This document shows, piece by piece, positions 53,309 through 64,000 of a DNA stretch of 64,000 nucleotides (its first letter is position 1; every line of letters begins with the position of its first letter). Below the pieces are notes generated by a model. It was not told the DNA's origin, searched no databases, and saw only the letters and a list, made by a program, of their open reading frames with translations. Source of the stretch: Lunularia cruciata (lineage: Eukaryota; Streptophyta; Marchantiopsida; Lunulariales; Lunulariaceae); assembly GCA_948567375.1 (NCBI GenBank), contig OX419755.1:8685001-8749000 (forward strand), given 5' to 3'. Made by a program: the position numbers and the translations under genes.

Positions 53309-55988
53309 ACCCCTAATTCTCTCTAACTATGACTTGACTATATCTAATCTGAGACTGACATTGTCTCCTACTTCTAACATCTTCCGGTCTACTCGCTCCA
53401 TAAATCGGATCAGTAAAGTGTTCATATCCACCTCTTTGGCTTTCCTCTTTCGAGTTTCTTGCACAAGCAACTTTAACTCATGTAGACGTGCTTCTTCCAA
53501 TCTCCCTTCAGCCTCTGTGCTCAAGATTGCTTGCAACTTTCCTGCAACTTCTCTTATTGATTCCGACTCATAACCTCAAGATTGCTCTACCTTCAACTCT
53601 TTGCGATACATCTTCAACTCATCTTTGTACTCAACAACGAGCATCTTCTTCTCCTCCGCATACTGTGAACTCTATAACTCAGCACTTTGTACCAGCTTGT
53701 GCAATCTTTCTTCTTCTCAATGCCTGATTGCCAACTCTCTTTGCCATGCTTGATCCTTCCCTGGTGCACCCCTCCTCAAGCTTTCCAACTCCTACTCCAT
53801 TATTGTGGCCATCGCCTTCACATGAATACTCTCAATGTGCACATCATTGACCTCCTCTTTCATCTTGGTCAGCAACATTGCCTGCTCTTTCAATTCTTTG
53901 GCTTGCTTCTACATTTCCTTACCTCTTGACTCAAAACTCTCTTGCAACTTCTTGTAAGTCTTCTTCTTCAAGACTGCATCCACTCGAAGTTCTTCAATTT
54001 CCTTGTCTCTACGAACTACACGCTCCTACAAACCCTTCACTTCAACCAACAGATACTTCACCACCTGCAACTCATTTGTCACCTTCATACGATCTTGGGG
54101 AATAACCTTGTGATGCTCCTTCAATACTTCCAACAATGGAATGAAAACCTTTGATAGATACTATATTCCGCCAAAGTTCTCTTCATCTTCGGCCCCATCT
54201 TTGTACTTTGTCTCTTCCATCGGCTCCTTTTGCCAGAGTCACAATCTTTGTATCTCCAAAGACATCGCTTCCAAACTTCCTTCTTCCTTACCTACTGAAC
54301 TCGGCCCCGTAGGGTACTCCTTCCGCCTTTCAGCCCCCTTCTCTTCCACAACCAAGGCTATGCAATGATTCATCTTTCTTGGTACACTATCAATCATCGC
54401 ATGAAAAGCTTCACCCACTCCAACCGATTGCTGAACCTTGTGTTCCCCTTCACTCTCACTTCCAGATTCCTCACTTTGTAAAGTGAGTTTGTCTTCTTTT
54501 GAGTCCTCTCCTGGAGACTATGTCTCCCCTTCAGACTTGGTTTCCGACGGTGCTTCTTTCATTATCTTCTTACTCTACAAAACCAGTCTTCGGGTCTTCC
54601 TTTGTGCTGGAGGTGATTTTGCACCTTTTGGTTTATTGCGCTTCTTCTTCTTTGGGCTTGTGACTTCTTCCATCTTCCATTGTCTCATCCTCAAGAAGTG
54701 ATCGTCATTGGCTCACAGGTGTGCCATATATTGTTGCTCTTCTTCATCCACTTCTCGTCTCAAATTAGGATGGAAATGTGACACCATGCGATGCCTCTCC
54801 TTTGCTGTCAGCAAGTTCAACCTAAAGTAGAAGTGTGCTACAAATGGTGCAAAATAATGTGGAGGCAAACCTGTCCTCCAATTGACCACTATCTGCCTCG
54901 TTCGTTGGTGAAAGCACTTTGCCCAACTCACCTTCCCTCCTACAAACATCTGGTGGAAAAAGACCGCCTGCTGCATGTTCATGTAAGTCATTTGTTCTGG
55001 TTTGAACATGGCCATTATTGTCCCCACAATACTTTGTTTAATTGGGTTCCGATAGGGCTCCACCTTGTTCACATTTGTTGTATGCGGAGCAAAGAACAAA
55101 TTTTGGATCTCCGCTGTCTCCTCTGCATCATCACACTTCCAATAAAAGGTGATCCGTGTCGGTTCTCTTGCTTCCTTCCCCAACACTAACCTCCAATCCG
55201 ACTGAGTCCATTGAGCCAGATTTCCTCTCTTCCCCTCAACTTTATCCTCACAATTATTGGCAGCTATCTCTGCCATGACTCTTGGGAAACTGAAATTCCA
55301 ATTCCATGCTAAGAAAGTAATACAAATTCTATTCAAGACTCTGATTCTTGCTACGACATCCAACCTACAAATTGCAAAACTTTGCATTGCCAAAGCATTT
55401 GTGACCTTCTTTGCCATGATATGCGCTCTTGTTCTTTGGCACTGGAAAACTATTCCTTCTCCTAGATGAGACACTCTAACCCCTTCTGGATTTTGGAAAA
55501 TCTCACTCTCAATTGGCTTCTTGACATGCATTACTGCATGACTACTGCTTAGAGGGATTGGAAATCTACTTGAGATATTCAACTTGTCCCTGCGCAATTG
55601 CAATTTTATATTACCACAAATTGCAGTCATTCTTCAATCGATTTCAAAATAGACTTCCCTTTCTCTTGCATGTTATTGTCCTGTCATTGTCAAGACATGC
55701 TTCTTCTGCCTCTACCATTCCTTGAAGTGTACTTTCTTGCCACGTACCAAGGTTGTTAGATGGTCTTTGTATTGGCCTTTGCTTCCCAATCCAAAGATGA
55801 TGCTCTTCAGACTTCTTCCTTTGTACTCCTCTCCTGAGTACCTCCATCATTGGATCCAAAGTTGACTTCTTTGGATTTCCTCCGAAGACACTCCCATCCA
55901 TTCCTTCTTTTGCAATTCAGCTTTCTTTGCTTACTTCTTCTCCCAAATGCTAATAAACAGAAAAATGACAAAAAATGTGGGCACCACC
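53309..55988 (-). repeat. 3' LTR of element E, right fragment
   Basis: Resumes the B-type LTR after element C and runs to TGTGGGCACCACC at 55988, where B ends in CACA. With the left fragment it totals about 3.73 kb, matching the B LTR length. The pyrimidine-rich tract follows directly (55989-56004). Confidence 0.82.
53327..55630 (-). pseudogene. LTR-encoded long ORF, E copy (best preserved N-terminal part)
   Basis: ATG at 55630 opens 305 codons without a stop (55630-54713), the longest intact stretch of this protein: FLAWNWNFSFPRVMAEIAAN, KRGNLAQWTQSDWRLVLG, TYMNMQQAVFFHQMF, RTGLPPHYFAPFVAHFYFRL and SHFHPNLRREVDEEEQQYM. Beyond that, basic and acidic segments and a long coiled coil continue through several stop codons to about 53327, ending with EEARLHELKLLVQETRKRKA and EVGDNVSLRLDIVKS. 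Element C cut the gene before its tail. No family recognised; the coiled coil suggests oligomerisation or a structural role. Confidence 0.65.
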
Positions 55989-57120
55989 TACCCCCTCCCT
56001 CACATGTGAGCGTCCCCGCAAACACCGACAACCGGTTCTTTATACAAAGTTGGGTCCGTGGTCCAATATTTTCTAACCCTCCACCCGTTTACTCAAGTGG
56101 TAAAAGGATTTCCATCCAGGTCTGCAAGTTGAATAGAGCCATTGGCATATATGTGCATAACATGGTATGGCCCCATCCACCCCAAATGAAGTTTCCTTGG
56201 GAAAAATATGCGGTGATTGTCATATAACAACACCAAGTCCCCTTCCTAAACAGCCACAGGCTTGATTCTTTTATCGTGGCTGACCTTCCACTGTTCTTGG
56301 ACTTCCTTTTTGGTTTGCATTGCATCATCCCTTTTCTCTTCTAACCACATCAGTTGATGGATCCAAAGATCTTGGCTTTCTTCCTCCGACAATTGTTCTT
56401 TGCAAAAAATCTGATATATCGGTACTTCAAATTCAACTAGTAGTATGGAATGCAATCCGTATGTTAGGAAATAAGGAGTTTGCTTGGAAGTAATCTTTTT
56501 AGTTGTTCTATATGCCCACAAAGCTGCAGGTAACTTTGTGTCCCAATTGTAGGCATAATTGACTGTCACCTTATTCAAAATTTTGCGCAACAATCCATTG
56601 GCCTTCTCCATGAGTCCATTTGCTTTTGGGTTGTTAGGCGTGGTCTTCCAATATTTAATTTGGAAGTACTTAGTTAATGCTTCCACCATTGAGTTCAAAA
56701 AATGAGTTCCCCAATCACTAACCAATTCTAGAGGACATCCGTAATGGGAAATGATGTTTCAGAAGAAAAATTCTGCAATTGTTTCTACATCATCTCTTCA
56801 TGTTGCCTCCGCTTCTACCATCTTGGTTGCATAATCAGTGCATACCAAGATGTATCTCTTCCTTGCGACTCTAGTCACAGGTTGAATGGGACCCACAAAA
56901 TCAATACCCCATTTTTCAAATGGGGCCAATGCCAAAATTGGTTTCAAAGGCCACTGGGAAGTTGCCATCGGTTTCCTTGTTCTTTAACAGGCATCACAAC
57001 TTCAAATATGGGCGTAAGTATCTTTATACATCGTAGGCCACCAATACCTTGCTGAAAGGATTTTCTTCACCGTATTTTTCAAGGTATAGTGTCCTCACAA
57101 TGCTTCAGAGTGTAAGGATT
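55989..57120 (-). pseudogene. Element E integrase
   Basis: Frame 56725-56246 holds VSDWGTHFLNSMVEALTKYF, NNPKANGLMEKANGLLRKIL (the third acid) and LWAYRTTKKIT, TPYFLTYGLHSILLVEFEVP. The first Asp region (FEKWGIDFVGPI-like) is near 56890-56915. The C-terminal domain runs down to about 56010. Stops occur near 56760 and 57000 and at 56246. Confidence 0.78.
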
Positions 57121-57313
57121 CAGTGACTCCTCCAACTTTGTATGCCTCCAAACATCTTTGAAGTACTTCATCTTCACCCATCTTAAACAAAATGTTGTGT
57201 TTTAATTGGTACGGTCCCATCTTCTAGAGGAAGACTGCTCTCTACTCCGGTTCCAGCCCCTCAGAACAATGACACATATGCAGATAGTGATATTTAGCCG
57301 CATACCTTGTACT

Positions 57314-57745
57314 TTAAACAGACATCAGATGATATAGCTCTTCATTAGGAAACCGATCATTGACCTCCAAGTCTTGGTCTTGAGTTTCTAACCTGGATAA
57401 GAAGTCCGCATTTGAATGCAAAGATCCTTTCCTTACTTGTATAGTGTATGTGAATTCTTGTAACAACAAGATCCATCTTGCAATTTGCCCAGACAAATCT
57501 GCCTTCTTGACCAAATGTTGCAATGCGTAATGGTCAACATAGAAGACAAACTCATATCCCAATAGGTAGTGGCAAAATTTCTTGCAGGCATACACCATTC
57601 CGAGTGCTTCTCGTTCAGTCATTGGATAGTTCTTTTTTGAGACTGATAATTGTTGGTCAGCATAATAAACTGGATAGTCCTTCTTCTTCTTGTCCTCTTG
57701 ACTTAAGACAACTCCGATTGCCATGGACAAAGTGTCCATATACAC
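57314..57745 (-). pseudogene. Element E RNase H
   Basis: An open frame of 143 codons: MAIGVVLSQEDKKKKDYPVY, NYPMTEREALGMVYACKKF, FYVDHYALQHLVKKADLSG and LHSNADFLSRL. The domain is largely intact, more complete than in B. Confidence 0.82.
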
Positions 57746-57760
57746 ATGAAAAGGGACGTT

Positions 57761-58640
57761 TTAATTTGAGGTCCTCATGATTGGTGCTTCAACCTGTTTT
57801 TGCTTCAATACTTGGAAAGCATCTTCTTGTGCGGCTTCCCACAAGTAGTCTTTGGACTTCTTCAGCAGCTCTGTAAGGGGTGCAGCAAGCACCGTATAGT
57901 TTGACACAAAGAGTCTGTAGTATCCAACATGTCCTAAGAAGGCTCTTAGCTCCCAAAATATTCTTTGGGGATTCCAAAGCTGAGATTCCTTTAACTTCTT
58001 AACATCAACTTCAATACCTTGGCTTGACACCCAATGCCCCAAGAGAATTCCCTCCTTCATTGCAAAGAAGCATTTCTCCGAGTGTAATGAAAACCGGCAA
58101 AACAACACCTTTCATAAGTTTGGCGAAGGTAATCCAAATGTACATCTCTTTGCCCAAACACACAAAAATCATCAATGAAGACTTCCAAAATTTGCACAAA
58201 AAATCCTTGAAGATTGCATTCATCATCCGTTGGAAAGTAGCGAGAGCATTACACAACCCAAAGGGCATTTGATGTAAGCAAAAGTGCCCCATTCGGTGGT
58301 GAATGTAGTTTTATCCTTGTCCTCTTCTTGGATGGATACTTGATTGTACCCTGAAAATCCATCGAGAAAACTATAACAAGGGTGACCAGCTACTTGGTCC
58401 AAAATTGTATCAATAAAAGGCAAAGGATGATGATCCTTCCTCATCATTGCGTTCAACTTGCAAAAGTCCTAGCACACTCAAATCTTTCACGTCTTCTTCT
58501 TTGGAATGATGACAATGGGGGAAACCTACTCACTGCTCAAGACAAGAAAGATTATTTCGGCACCTAAGTACTTATCAATTTCATCTTTCACCAAGAGGGA
58601 GTACTTCGGGTTCAAGAGGTATTGTCTTTGCCAAACCGGA
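57761..58640 (-). pseudogene. Element E reverse transcriptase, frameshifted
   Basis: Pieces in three frames: 58456-58223 (HHPLPFIDTILDQVAGHPCY, YSFLDGFSGYNQVSIQEEDK), 58292-58011 (MPFGLCNALATFQRMM) and 58108-57761 (FFAMKEGILLGHWVSSQGIE, FLGHVGYYRLF). The active-site region near 58165-58180 is shifted. It is dead from indels near 58060, 58190 and 58270. Confidence 0.8.
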
Positions 58641-58809
58641 ACTGCACCTTCAACCACATCAATCCGGTGTTCTCCAAATTCTTGTAGAATGCCCAGCATT
58701 TGATCAATAGACTTGGCAAATACCTCTTGGAATTCTATAAACAGGGCAGTGTATCCTGCCAACTCCTCCGGAGTGACTCTCTTTGAAATTTTCAAAAAAT
58801 TTCCTTTAG

Positions 58810-59563
58810 TCAAGACAACATCTTGACAGTCATCGGGATTGATGACGCCTTTGACATCACTTGGCTCAATCTGAGACATACTGCAATCAAACCCCCTTCC
58901 TCCAAGTCATGTTCACTCGAGGCAATGTTGTATGGGTCTTGGTCTTTGACCTTTACCTCGTAGCATTCCATATAATTGACTTGGACTTCGTCTTTGGAGT
59001 CTTTGGAAGACAAAGATAATGAATCTTTGGATTCATCTTTGTCTTTCAATGAAGTAGTTTCCCCAAGGTGAAGAACCTTTGTCCAACTCATGGTCACCAG
59101 CTTTTGATCTTTGGACAAAATGTCCTTAAACCTCAACTTTTGCTGGTGCCAATCCACAATAAGCTGGGCACTGTACAACCAGGGTCTTTTGATCAAGAGA
59201 GGGTAACTAGTTTTGGTTACTGGTTGCAACACAATGTACTTTAACTTGAAGGGCACCCCTCCAATGATTGTAGTGATATTTGATAGCATGCTCAAGGACC
59301 GTCTCCTAGTTTGCTCCACAAATTTTAGAATTTGAGGTGTTGGTTCAAATGTTGTATACCCTAGTTGATGTGCAGTGTCTTCCATCATGACATTCACACC
59401 CCACCCCAAATCAATGGGTATGGATGTGATCATGTAGCTTGCAATCTCCGCATCCACTTTAGGAGATCCCAAATCTTCCTATTCAATACAATTAATTGCG
59501 AGCAAGTCTTTCTTGGTCATCGCCCTTACTTTCTTGAGGGCTGAACACAGTTGCTTTTTGTAC
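58810..59563 (-). pseudogene. Element E protease region, truncated by F
   Basis: Frame 59472-58810 encodes YMITSIPIDLGWGVNVMMED, LSNITTIIGGVPFKLKYIVL and KRPWLYSAQLIVDWHQQKLR, then an acidic linker. The protease Asp is present, but the expected D-S/T-G reads D-L-G. The adjacent 58526-58879 frame continues to the RT. Upstream protein is cut at 59563 by element F. Confidence 0.75.
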
Positions 59564-60255
59564 TGTGAGCCGGCCTATCTCTCACTCAGGATGAACCTCT
59601 CATGGCTATTATGGTAGCACACCATAGACTAAGATGGCAAGGATCTCGAACTCCATCATACTCCTCCAAGGATAACACTCCAAGACTCAAGACATTGCTC
59701 ACTAGAAAACTCAATGAGAGAGAGATAGTTGCAAATGAAAGGATGATGAGTACCTCCTCATCCCTTGTTTATATACTTGTGAAATAGTTACGCACCAAAG
59801 TTACTAATTACTGGAGTAACTCAAGTTATTACGCTAAAAGTCAAGTAAAGTCAAAAATTAGAAAGGAATATCCATTCACATGGGCATATTCCCCTAAGCA
59901 TGTGGTCTTATCTTGACCCAACCACTAAGTCAAGGATTCCTTCACATGGGCTATCCTTGGACTATAGAAGAATCCAAAACAAAAAGGCTTGCGGGCCCAA
60001 GAGTTCTCAACTCTTTCCTCAAAGTCAAACACCTAGGAATAGTACCAAGTCAACACACTAGAATCCAAAATAGTAGTGCTCATCTTTTCCACTTCCTCTA
60101 AATTAAGGTCCCCACTATCTTAGCTATGACTAACTTTAGATAATCATGACTGATGTAGAACCATCCTTTATCTCTATATAAATAATATCTCTCAAGTACT
60201 TGTAATACCAAGCTAAATATCACAATACCACACACATGCACAAATGGGTGTTACA
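59564..60255 (-). repeat. 3' LTR of element F (692 bp)
   Basis: Complete LTR (TGTGAGCCGG...GTGTTACA), followed directly by TTTACCCCCGGACTAA, the reverse of the family polypurine tract. Confidence 0.93.
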
Positions 60256-60303
60256 TTTACCCCCGGACTAAGTTTTCACTTTGTCCTCAAAGTGAAGGTC
60301 TCT

Positions 60304-61390
60304 CTACGTTCTATGATATATCTTCAACTTATTATGGTTCATCCTATCAAAGTGTCTTCCTCCCAACTCTTTGAGATCATAGGTGTAATTGCCCCACACC
60401 TTCTCCACTATGAAAGGTCCAAAGTACTTAGGCAAAAACTTCTTTTGCACTCTCTTGAATTGAATGGAATCAAACAACATTACCCAATCAACTTCTTTGA
60501 AAGGCTCCACCTTCTTCTTGCCTTGCTTCTTGTCATACCTCTCCCTTTGTTTCCTTTGGGCTTGCTCCACTCAAACCATAGCAACTGCTCTTGCCTCTTC
60601 CAACTCCATGAGTTGATCCTTCCTTGACTTCTCTGCATCACCTCCTTGTGCTTTCTTCAATCTCCTATGAATGCTTTGCAAGGTAGGAAGATCAAATTGA
60701 ATAGGTAAGGTAGACTCAATACCATACACCAATTGAAATGGATAATATCCAGTGGAAGTCTTCATGGTTGTCCTATACTCCCACAAAATTGCATGAATCC
60801 TCTTGTCCCAATGATGTTTAGCCCCCTCCATTTCTGCATCTTTGGCCAACATCATGCACAAGGTCTGATTGGTTCTCTCTGCCAAGCCATTGGAATTTGG
60901 CTTATAGGATGTAGTTACTCTATGTGTGATAGAGAAATGTTGTAGCATAGCTGTAGTAATGCTTCTTGTAAACTCTCCTCCTCTATCAGAAACCAACTCC
61001 AAAGGGCATCCAAACCTAGTGATAATGTGTTCATAAAGAAATCTACCCACTTCATCTTCATTCTTGTCCCTCAATGGTCTAGCCTCAACCCACTTGGTAA
61101 GGTAATCAGTAACTACCATAATGTACCGATTGTTCCTTGGGGTTCTATTGAGAGGTCCTACAAAATCAATTCCCCACTTCTCAAAAGGTCCTAGCAATGG
61201 AATTGATCTAAGTGGTGGAGAGGATGTAGAATTCCTAGCAAAAGCTTGACAAACATGACAAGTTTTGCAATAATCAAGAAAATCCTTGAAAATTCCTCTC
61301 CAATGGAAACCTGCATCTAGAATCTTGAAACAGTCACCTTTCCTGCAAAGTGTCCACCACATACTAAACCTTCATGAAACTCCTTTATGA
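60304..61390 (-). pseudogene. Element F integrase
   Basis: Frames 61362-60571 (263 codons) and 60570-60304. CKTCHVCQAFARN, GIDFVGPLNRTP, SDRGGEF and GLAERTNQ are present, so the catalytic acids remain. A frameshift near 61335 disrupts the zinc domain, and a stop near 60571 (CGA to TGA) divides core and C-terminal domain. Confidence 0.85.
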
Positions 61391-61407
61391 GTAGGATAGA
61401 CTCTTCC

Positions 61408-63130
61408 TTACCCACTGCTCTTCAAAGTAGACCATCTGCTCCTTGGTGAAAAAAGAATATCCTCCACCATTGTGTAAGGTCTAGATCTTGCTGCAAGGGC
61501 CTTCCTCTCCCTAGCATGCATCCCTTCTAGATAGTTACCTCTTGTCACAAAATCCACAATCTCCTTGTACTCCATTGGAACCTCTTGAGTGACTGAGATT
61601 ATCATGAGCTCCTCATATGAGAAGGAATCATCCATTGGCTCATCTCCATCATGATCATAGGCTCTAGATAACAAATCAGCATTTGCATGTTTCTTTCCTG
61701 GCCTATCCTCAATGATGTAGTCATACTCAGACAAGAGTATCATCCACCTTGCTAGTCTCCCTTCAACATTAGGCTTGTTGAAGATGTACCTCAAAGCCTT
61801 GTGACCCGTGACAATGGTGGCTTTCCCTCCAATCAAGTAGTGTCTAAACTTCTTGAGACCAAAGATCACTGCCAACCCTTCTCTCTCCGTGACAGAGTAG
61901 TTCTTCTCTGCTAAAACCATCTGCCTACTAGCATAAGCTATTAGATGATCATGCCTATCTTGGTCTAATTGACTAAGAGTGCATCCTATAGCTACACTAG
62001 AAGCATCAATGTAGAGGATGAAAGGCTTACTCTAATCAGGTTTAGCAAGAATTGGAGCTACAACAAGGGATTGCTTGAGCTTCTCAAAAGCTTTGAGAGC
62101 CTCCTTGTCCTCCAAAATCACCATGTAATCTACACCCTTCTTCATGTAGATGGTCAATGCATAAGCCTTGTTGAAAATGAGAAGATGAACCTCCTATAGT
62201 ATCCAACCATCCCAAGAATTGGCATATTTTTGTCAAGCTTGAAGGGAATGGAAGGTCTGAGATTTTTCTCACCTTCTTAGGATCAATTGCTATTCCATCC
62301 TTGGAGATGATGTGCCCCAAAAGTAGACCTCCTTCACATCCAAAAATGCACTTCTCTGAGTTGAGTGATGCATTTGCCTCATCCAAGCATTGCAAGACTT
62401 TGATTAGGTGCTCAAAGTGCTCCTCCTCGCTCCCATAGACACAAAAGTCATCAATGAAGTCTCTCACAAATTTCCTAATGAAAGTTTCAAATACCTTGTT
62501 CATGAACTGTTGGAATGTGGCTAGAGCATTGCAAAGCCCAAGAGGCATGACCTTAAAAGCATAAGTTCCCCAAGGTGTGGTGAATGTGGTGAGTTGTTGA
62601 TGCTCTGGTGCAATCTTGATTTGGTTATATCCACTATAACCATCTCCAAAATTGTACCTCTCATGACTTGCAACCTCCTCCAAGATCTCATCAATGAATG
62701 GCAATGGGTAGTAGTCCTTCTTGGTAACAACATTGAGCTTCTTGTAATCCACATATACCCAAAGCTTGCCATTCTTTTTCTTCACAATGAAAATTGGAGA
62801 CACCCATTCTGAATTCTCCACCTCAAAGATAAATCCAGCCTCCTTGAGCTTATCAATCTCCTCCTTCACAACCAAAGATATTGGTGGGCTAATGCGACGT
62901 TGCTTTTGGCAGATTGGTCTTGCATGTGACTCCACCTCTATCTTGTGCTCCTCCAAGGTGACTTCCTTCAAATCTCTGTAACTAAAAGCAAACACATGGA
63001 TGAACTTGCATAAAATCTCCTCAAATCTCACCTTCTCCTCCTTGGTAACATTTGGACCATACTTGAGGGTAGATAACCTTCTCTCTACCTCCTCAAGTGT
63101 CAATGGTGATTTATCTGGGTCCTTCAAAAC
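61408..63130 (-). pseudogene. Element F reverse transcriptase and RNase H
   Basis: Frame 63235-62084 reads continuously from the protease tail (LCAMDFAPKKEVLKDPDKSP) through the RT with F-I-D-D, showing that the family originally had one gag-pol frame. A frameshift near 62200 and another near 61440 spoil the connection and RNase H end. RNase H frame 61920-61408 holds NYSVTEREGLAVIFGLKKFR. Confidence 0.85.
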
Positions 63131-64000
63131 CTCTTTCTTAGGTGCAAAATCCATAGCACACAAAGGATACACATCTGAATCAAATTCAGATTCATCCTCC
63201 TCCGTGGAAGTCTCCTCTTCCATGCTTGTGTCCACACCTGAAGCTCCTTATTCAGAATCTAATTCCCAATAATCAGGAGATGGTGTATCTGAATGTGAAT
63301 TGTTGGTGGTGTTTGTCATAGGAACTATGACTCTATGGTTTGATAGCCCAATCCTCAAGTACCCTTTGTGCCATCAATCAGTTGTGCATGCTGCTCTCAA
63401 CCATGGCCTCCCAAGAAGTAAGTCATAGCTTGAATCCTTAAGACTTGGAAAGTCATGAGATTTTGAACTCCCATAACTGAAATTACCACTTTATCCATCA
63501 CCCCTACTGGTCGAACTTGTTGCTTGTTTGCCATGCTCACCACAAATGTTGAAGGTCTTGAGAGTATCATACCCAACTTCTTCATCAACCTTTCTGACAT
63601 GGCATTTATTACTGATCCTCCATCAACCAATGCATCCTTGATGTTGTGACCATTCACTATCACATCAATCTTGGAGGCATATTCACAAGCCTCCCATGGT
63701 GTCGGCTTGGCATCTACCATCCTTATTGATATTGGAAATTTTGCCTTCTTCTTCCTCTTGCTCCTTGTAGAACTCAAACCACCTCTAAGCTCCTTTCTCA
63801 AGGTAGGGTTCAAAGCAATCAATTGGCCCATTGTGATGTTAGCCTTGTGACTACCAACATCCTCCAACACATTGTAGTTCCATTGTTGCTTTGAAATCAA
63901 GAAATCCTCCATCCTCAACTTCTTCCTTGGAGTATTTGTTGTTGATAGTGTTGAGGTGCAAGTGCTCCTAGTAGACATAGGAGTATCCTTGCTTGGAGTA
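63131..64000 (-). pseudogene. Element F protease and gag C-terminal part (truncated by window edge)
   Basis: Frame 63978-63397 contains ALVDGGSVINAMSERLMKKL, the protease active site. A frameshift near 63440 and a stop near 63250 follow. The gag N terminus and zinc knuckle lie outside the window. Confidence 0.82.

Larger units (their letters stand above)
31345..59563 (-). mobile_element. Element E: B-family gypsy, hosting element C, cut by element F
   Basis: 3' LTR (31345-32397 plus 53309-55988), then integrase, RNase H, RT and protease region on the minus strand up to 59563, where F inserts after GTAC. The gag and 5' LTR lie beyond F, outside the window. E was inserted into the copia remnant. 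Its LTR and pol resemble B but differ at many sites, so E is a separate copy or subfamily. Confidence 0.85.
59564..64000 (-). mobile_element. Element F: A-family retrotransposon, 3' part
   Basis: Begins after GTAC (59560-59563) with a 692-bp 3' LTR. Integrase, RNase H, RT and protease follow on the minus strand, and the element runs off the window in the gag-protease region. It has several frameshifts but keeps some regions open that are broken in A. Confidence 0.9.

Overview
The window looks like intergenic heterochromatin from a large, repeat-rich land-plant genome. I found no host gene, tRNA, rRNA or CRISPR. Nearly every base belongs to nested LTR retrotransposons, mostly Ty3/gypsy plus one Ty1/copia remnant. 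A DNMT3-like cytosine methyltransferase domain fits a seed-free plant or gymnosperm lineage, because angiosperms have lost canonical DNMT3. That assignment is inference. Names A to H are mine. LAYOUT 1-22919: a pyrimidine-rich flank (1-139 and 21598-22919) is split by element B (140-21592, minus strand, 5-bp target duplication CCCTT). B is a Ty3/gypsy element with very long LTRs of about 3.75 kb. Its integrase is split by element A (4768-12525, plus strand, 692-bp LTRs, 4-bp duplication AGTC). The 5' LTR of A is itself split by a solo LTR of its own family (5109-5800). LAYOUT 22920-31344: older debris. It holds a truncated A-type LTR, a B-type LTR in plus orientation (H), a decayed gypsy element G on the minus strand carrying a solo A-type LTR, and a copia RT/RNase H remnant on the plus strand. 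LAYOUT 31345-64000: element E (B family, minus) starts at 31345 and runs to 59563, where element F (A family, minus) interrupts it; F runs off the window. The 3' LTR of E is split by element C (about 32398-53304, minus). C is the most notable object: a Ty3/gypsy element whose pol reads protease, DNA (cytosine-5) methyltransferase, reverse transcriptase, RNase H, integrase in one frame, broken only by nonsense codons that I found to be TAG or TGA. C in turn holds a 1.9-kb B-like solo LTR (33885-35777), a chimeric 1.47-kb insert that looks like a retrocopy of a solo-LTR read-through transcript (40156-41624), and element D (43095-51570), a nearly intact A-family element. FUNCTION: in each element gag would form the particle, protease would mature it, RT and RNase H would make cDNA and integrase would insert it. 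Three accessory coding regions stand out: the methyltransferase in C, a long coiled-coil ORF inside U3 of the B-family LTRs, and a zinc-knuckle ORF upstream of gag in D. All elements carry some frame damage. D has only two apparent frameshifts and is the best candidate for recent activity. LIMITS: boundaries were read by eye from LTR ends and target duplications. Identity figures are hand counts, and domain calls rest on motif recognition.
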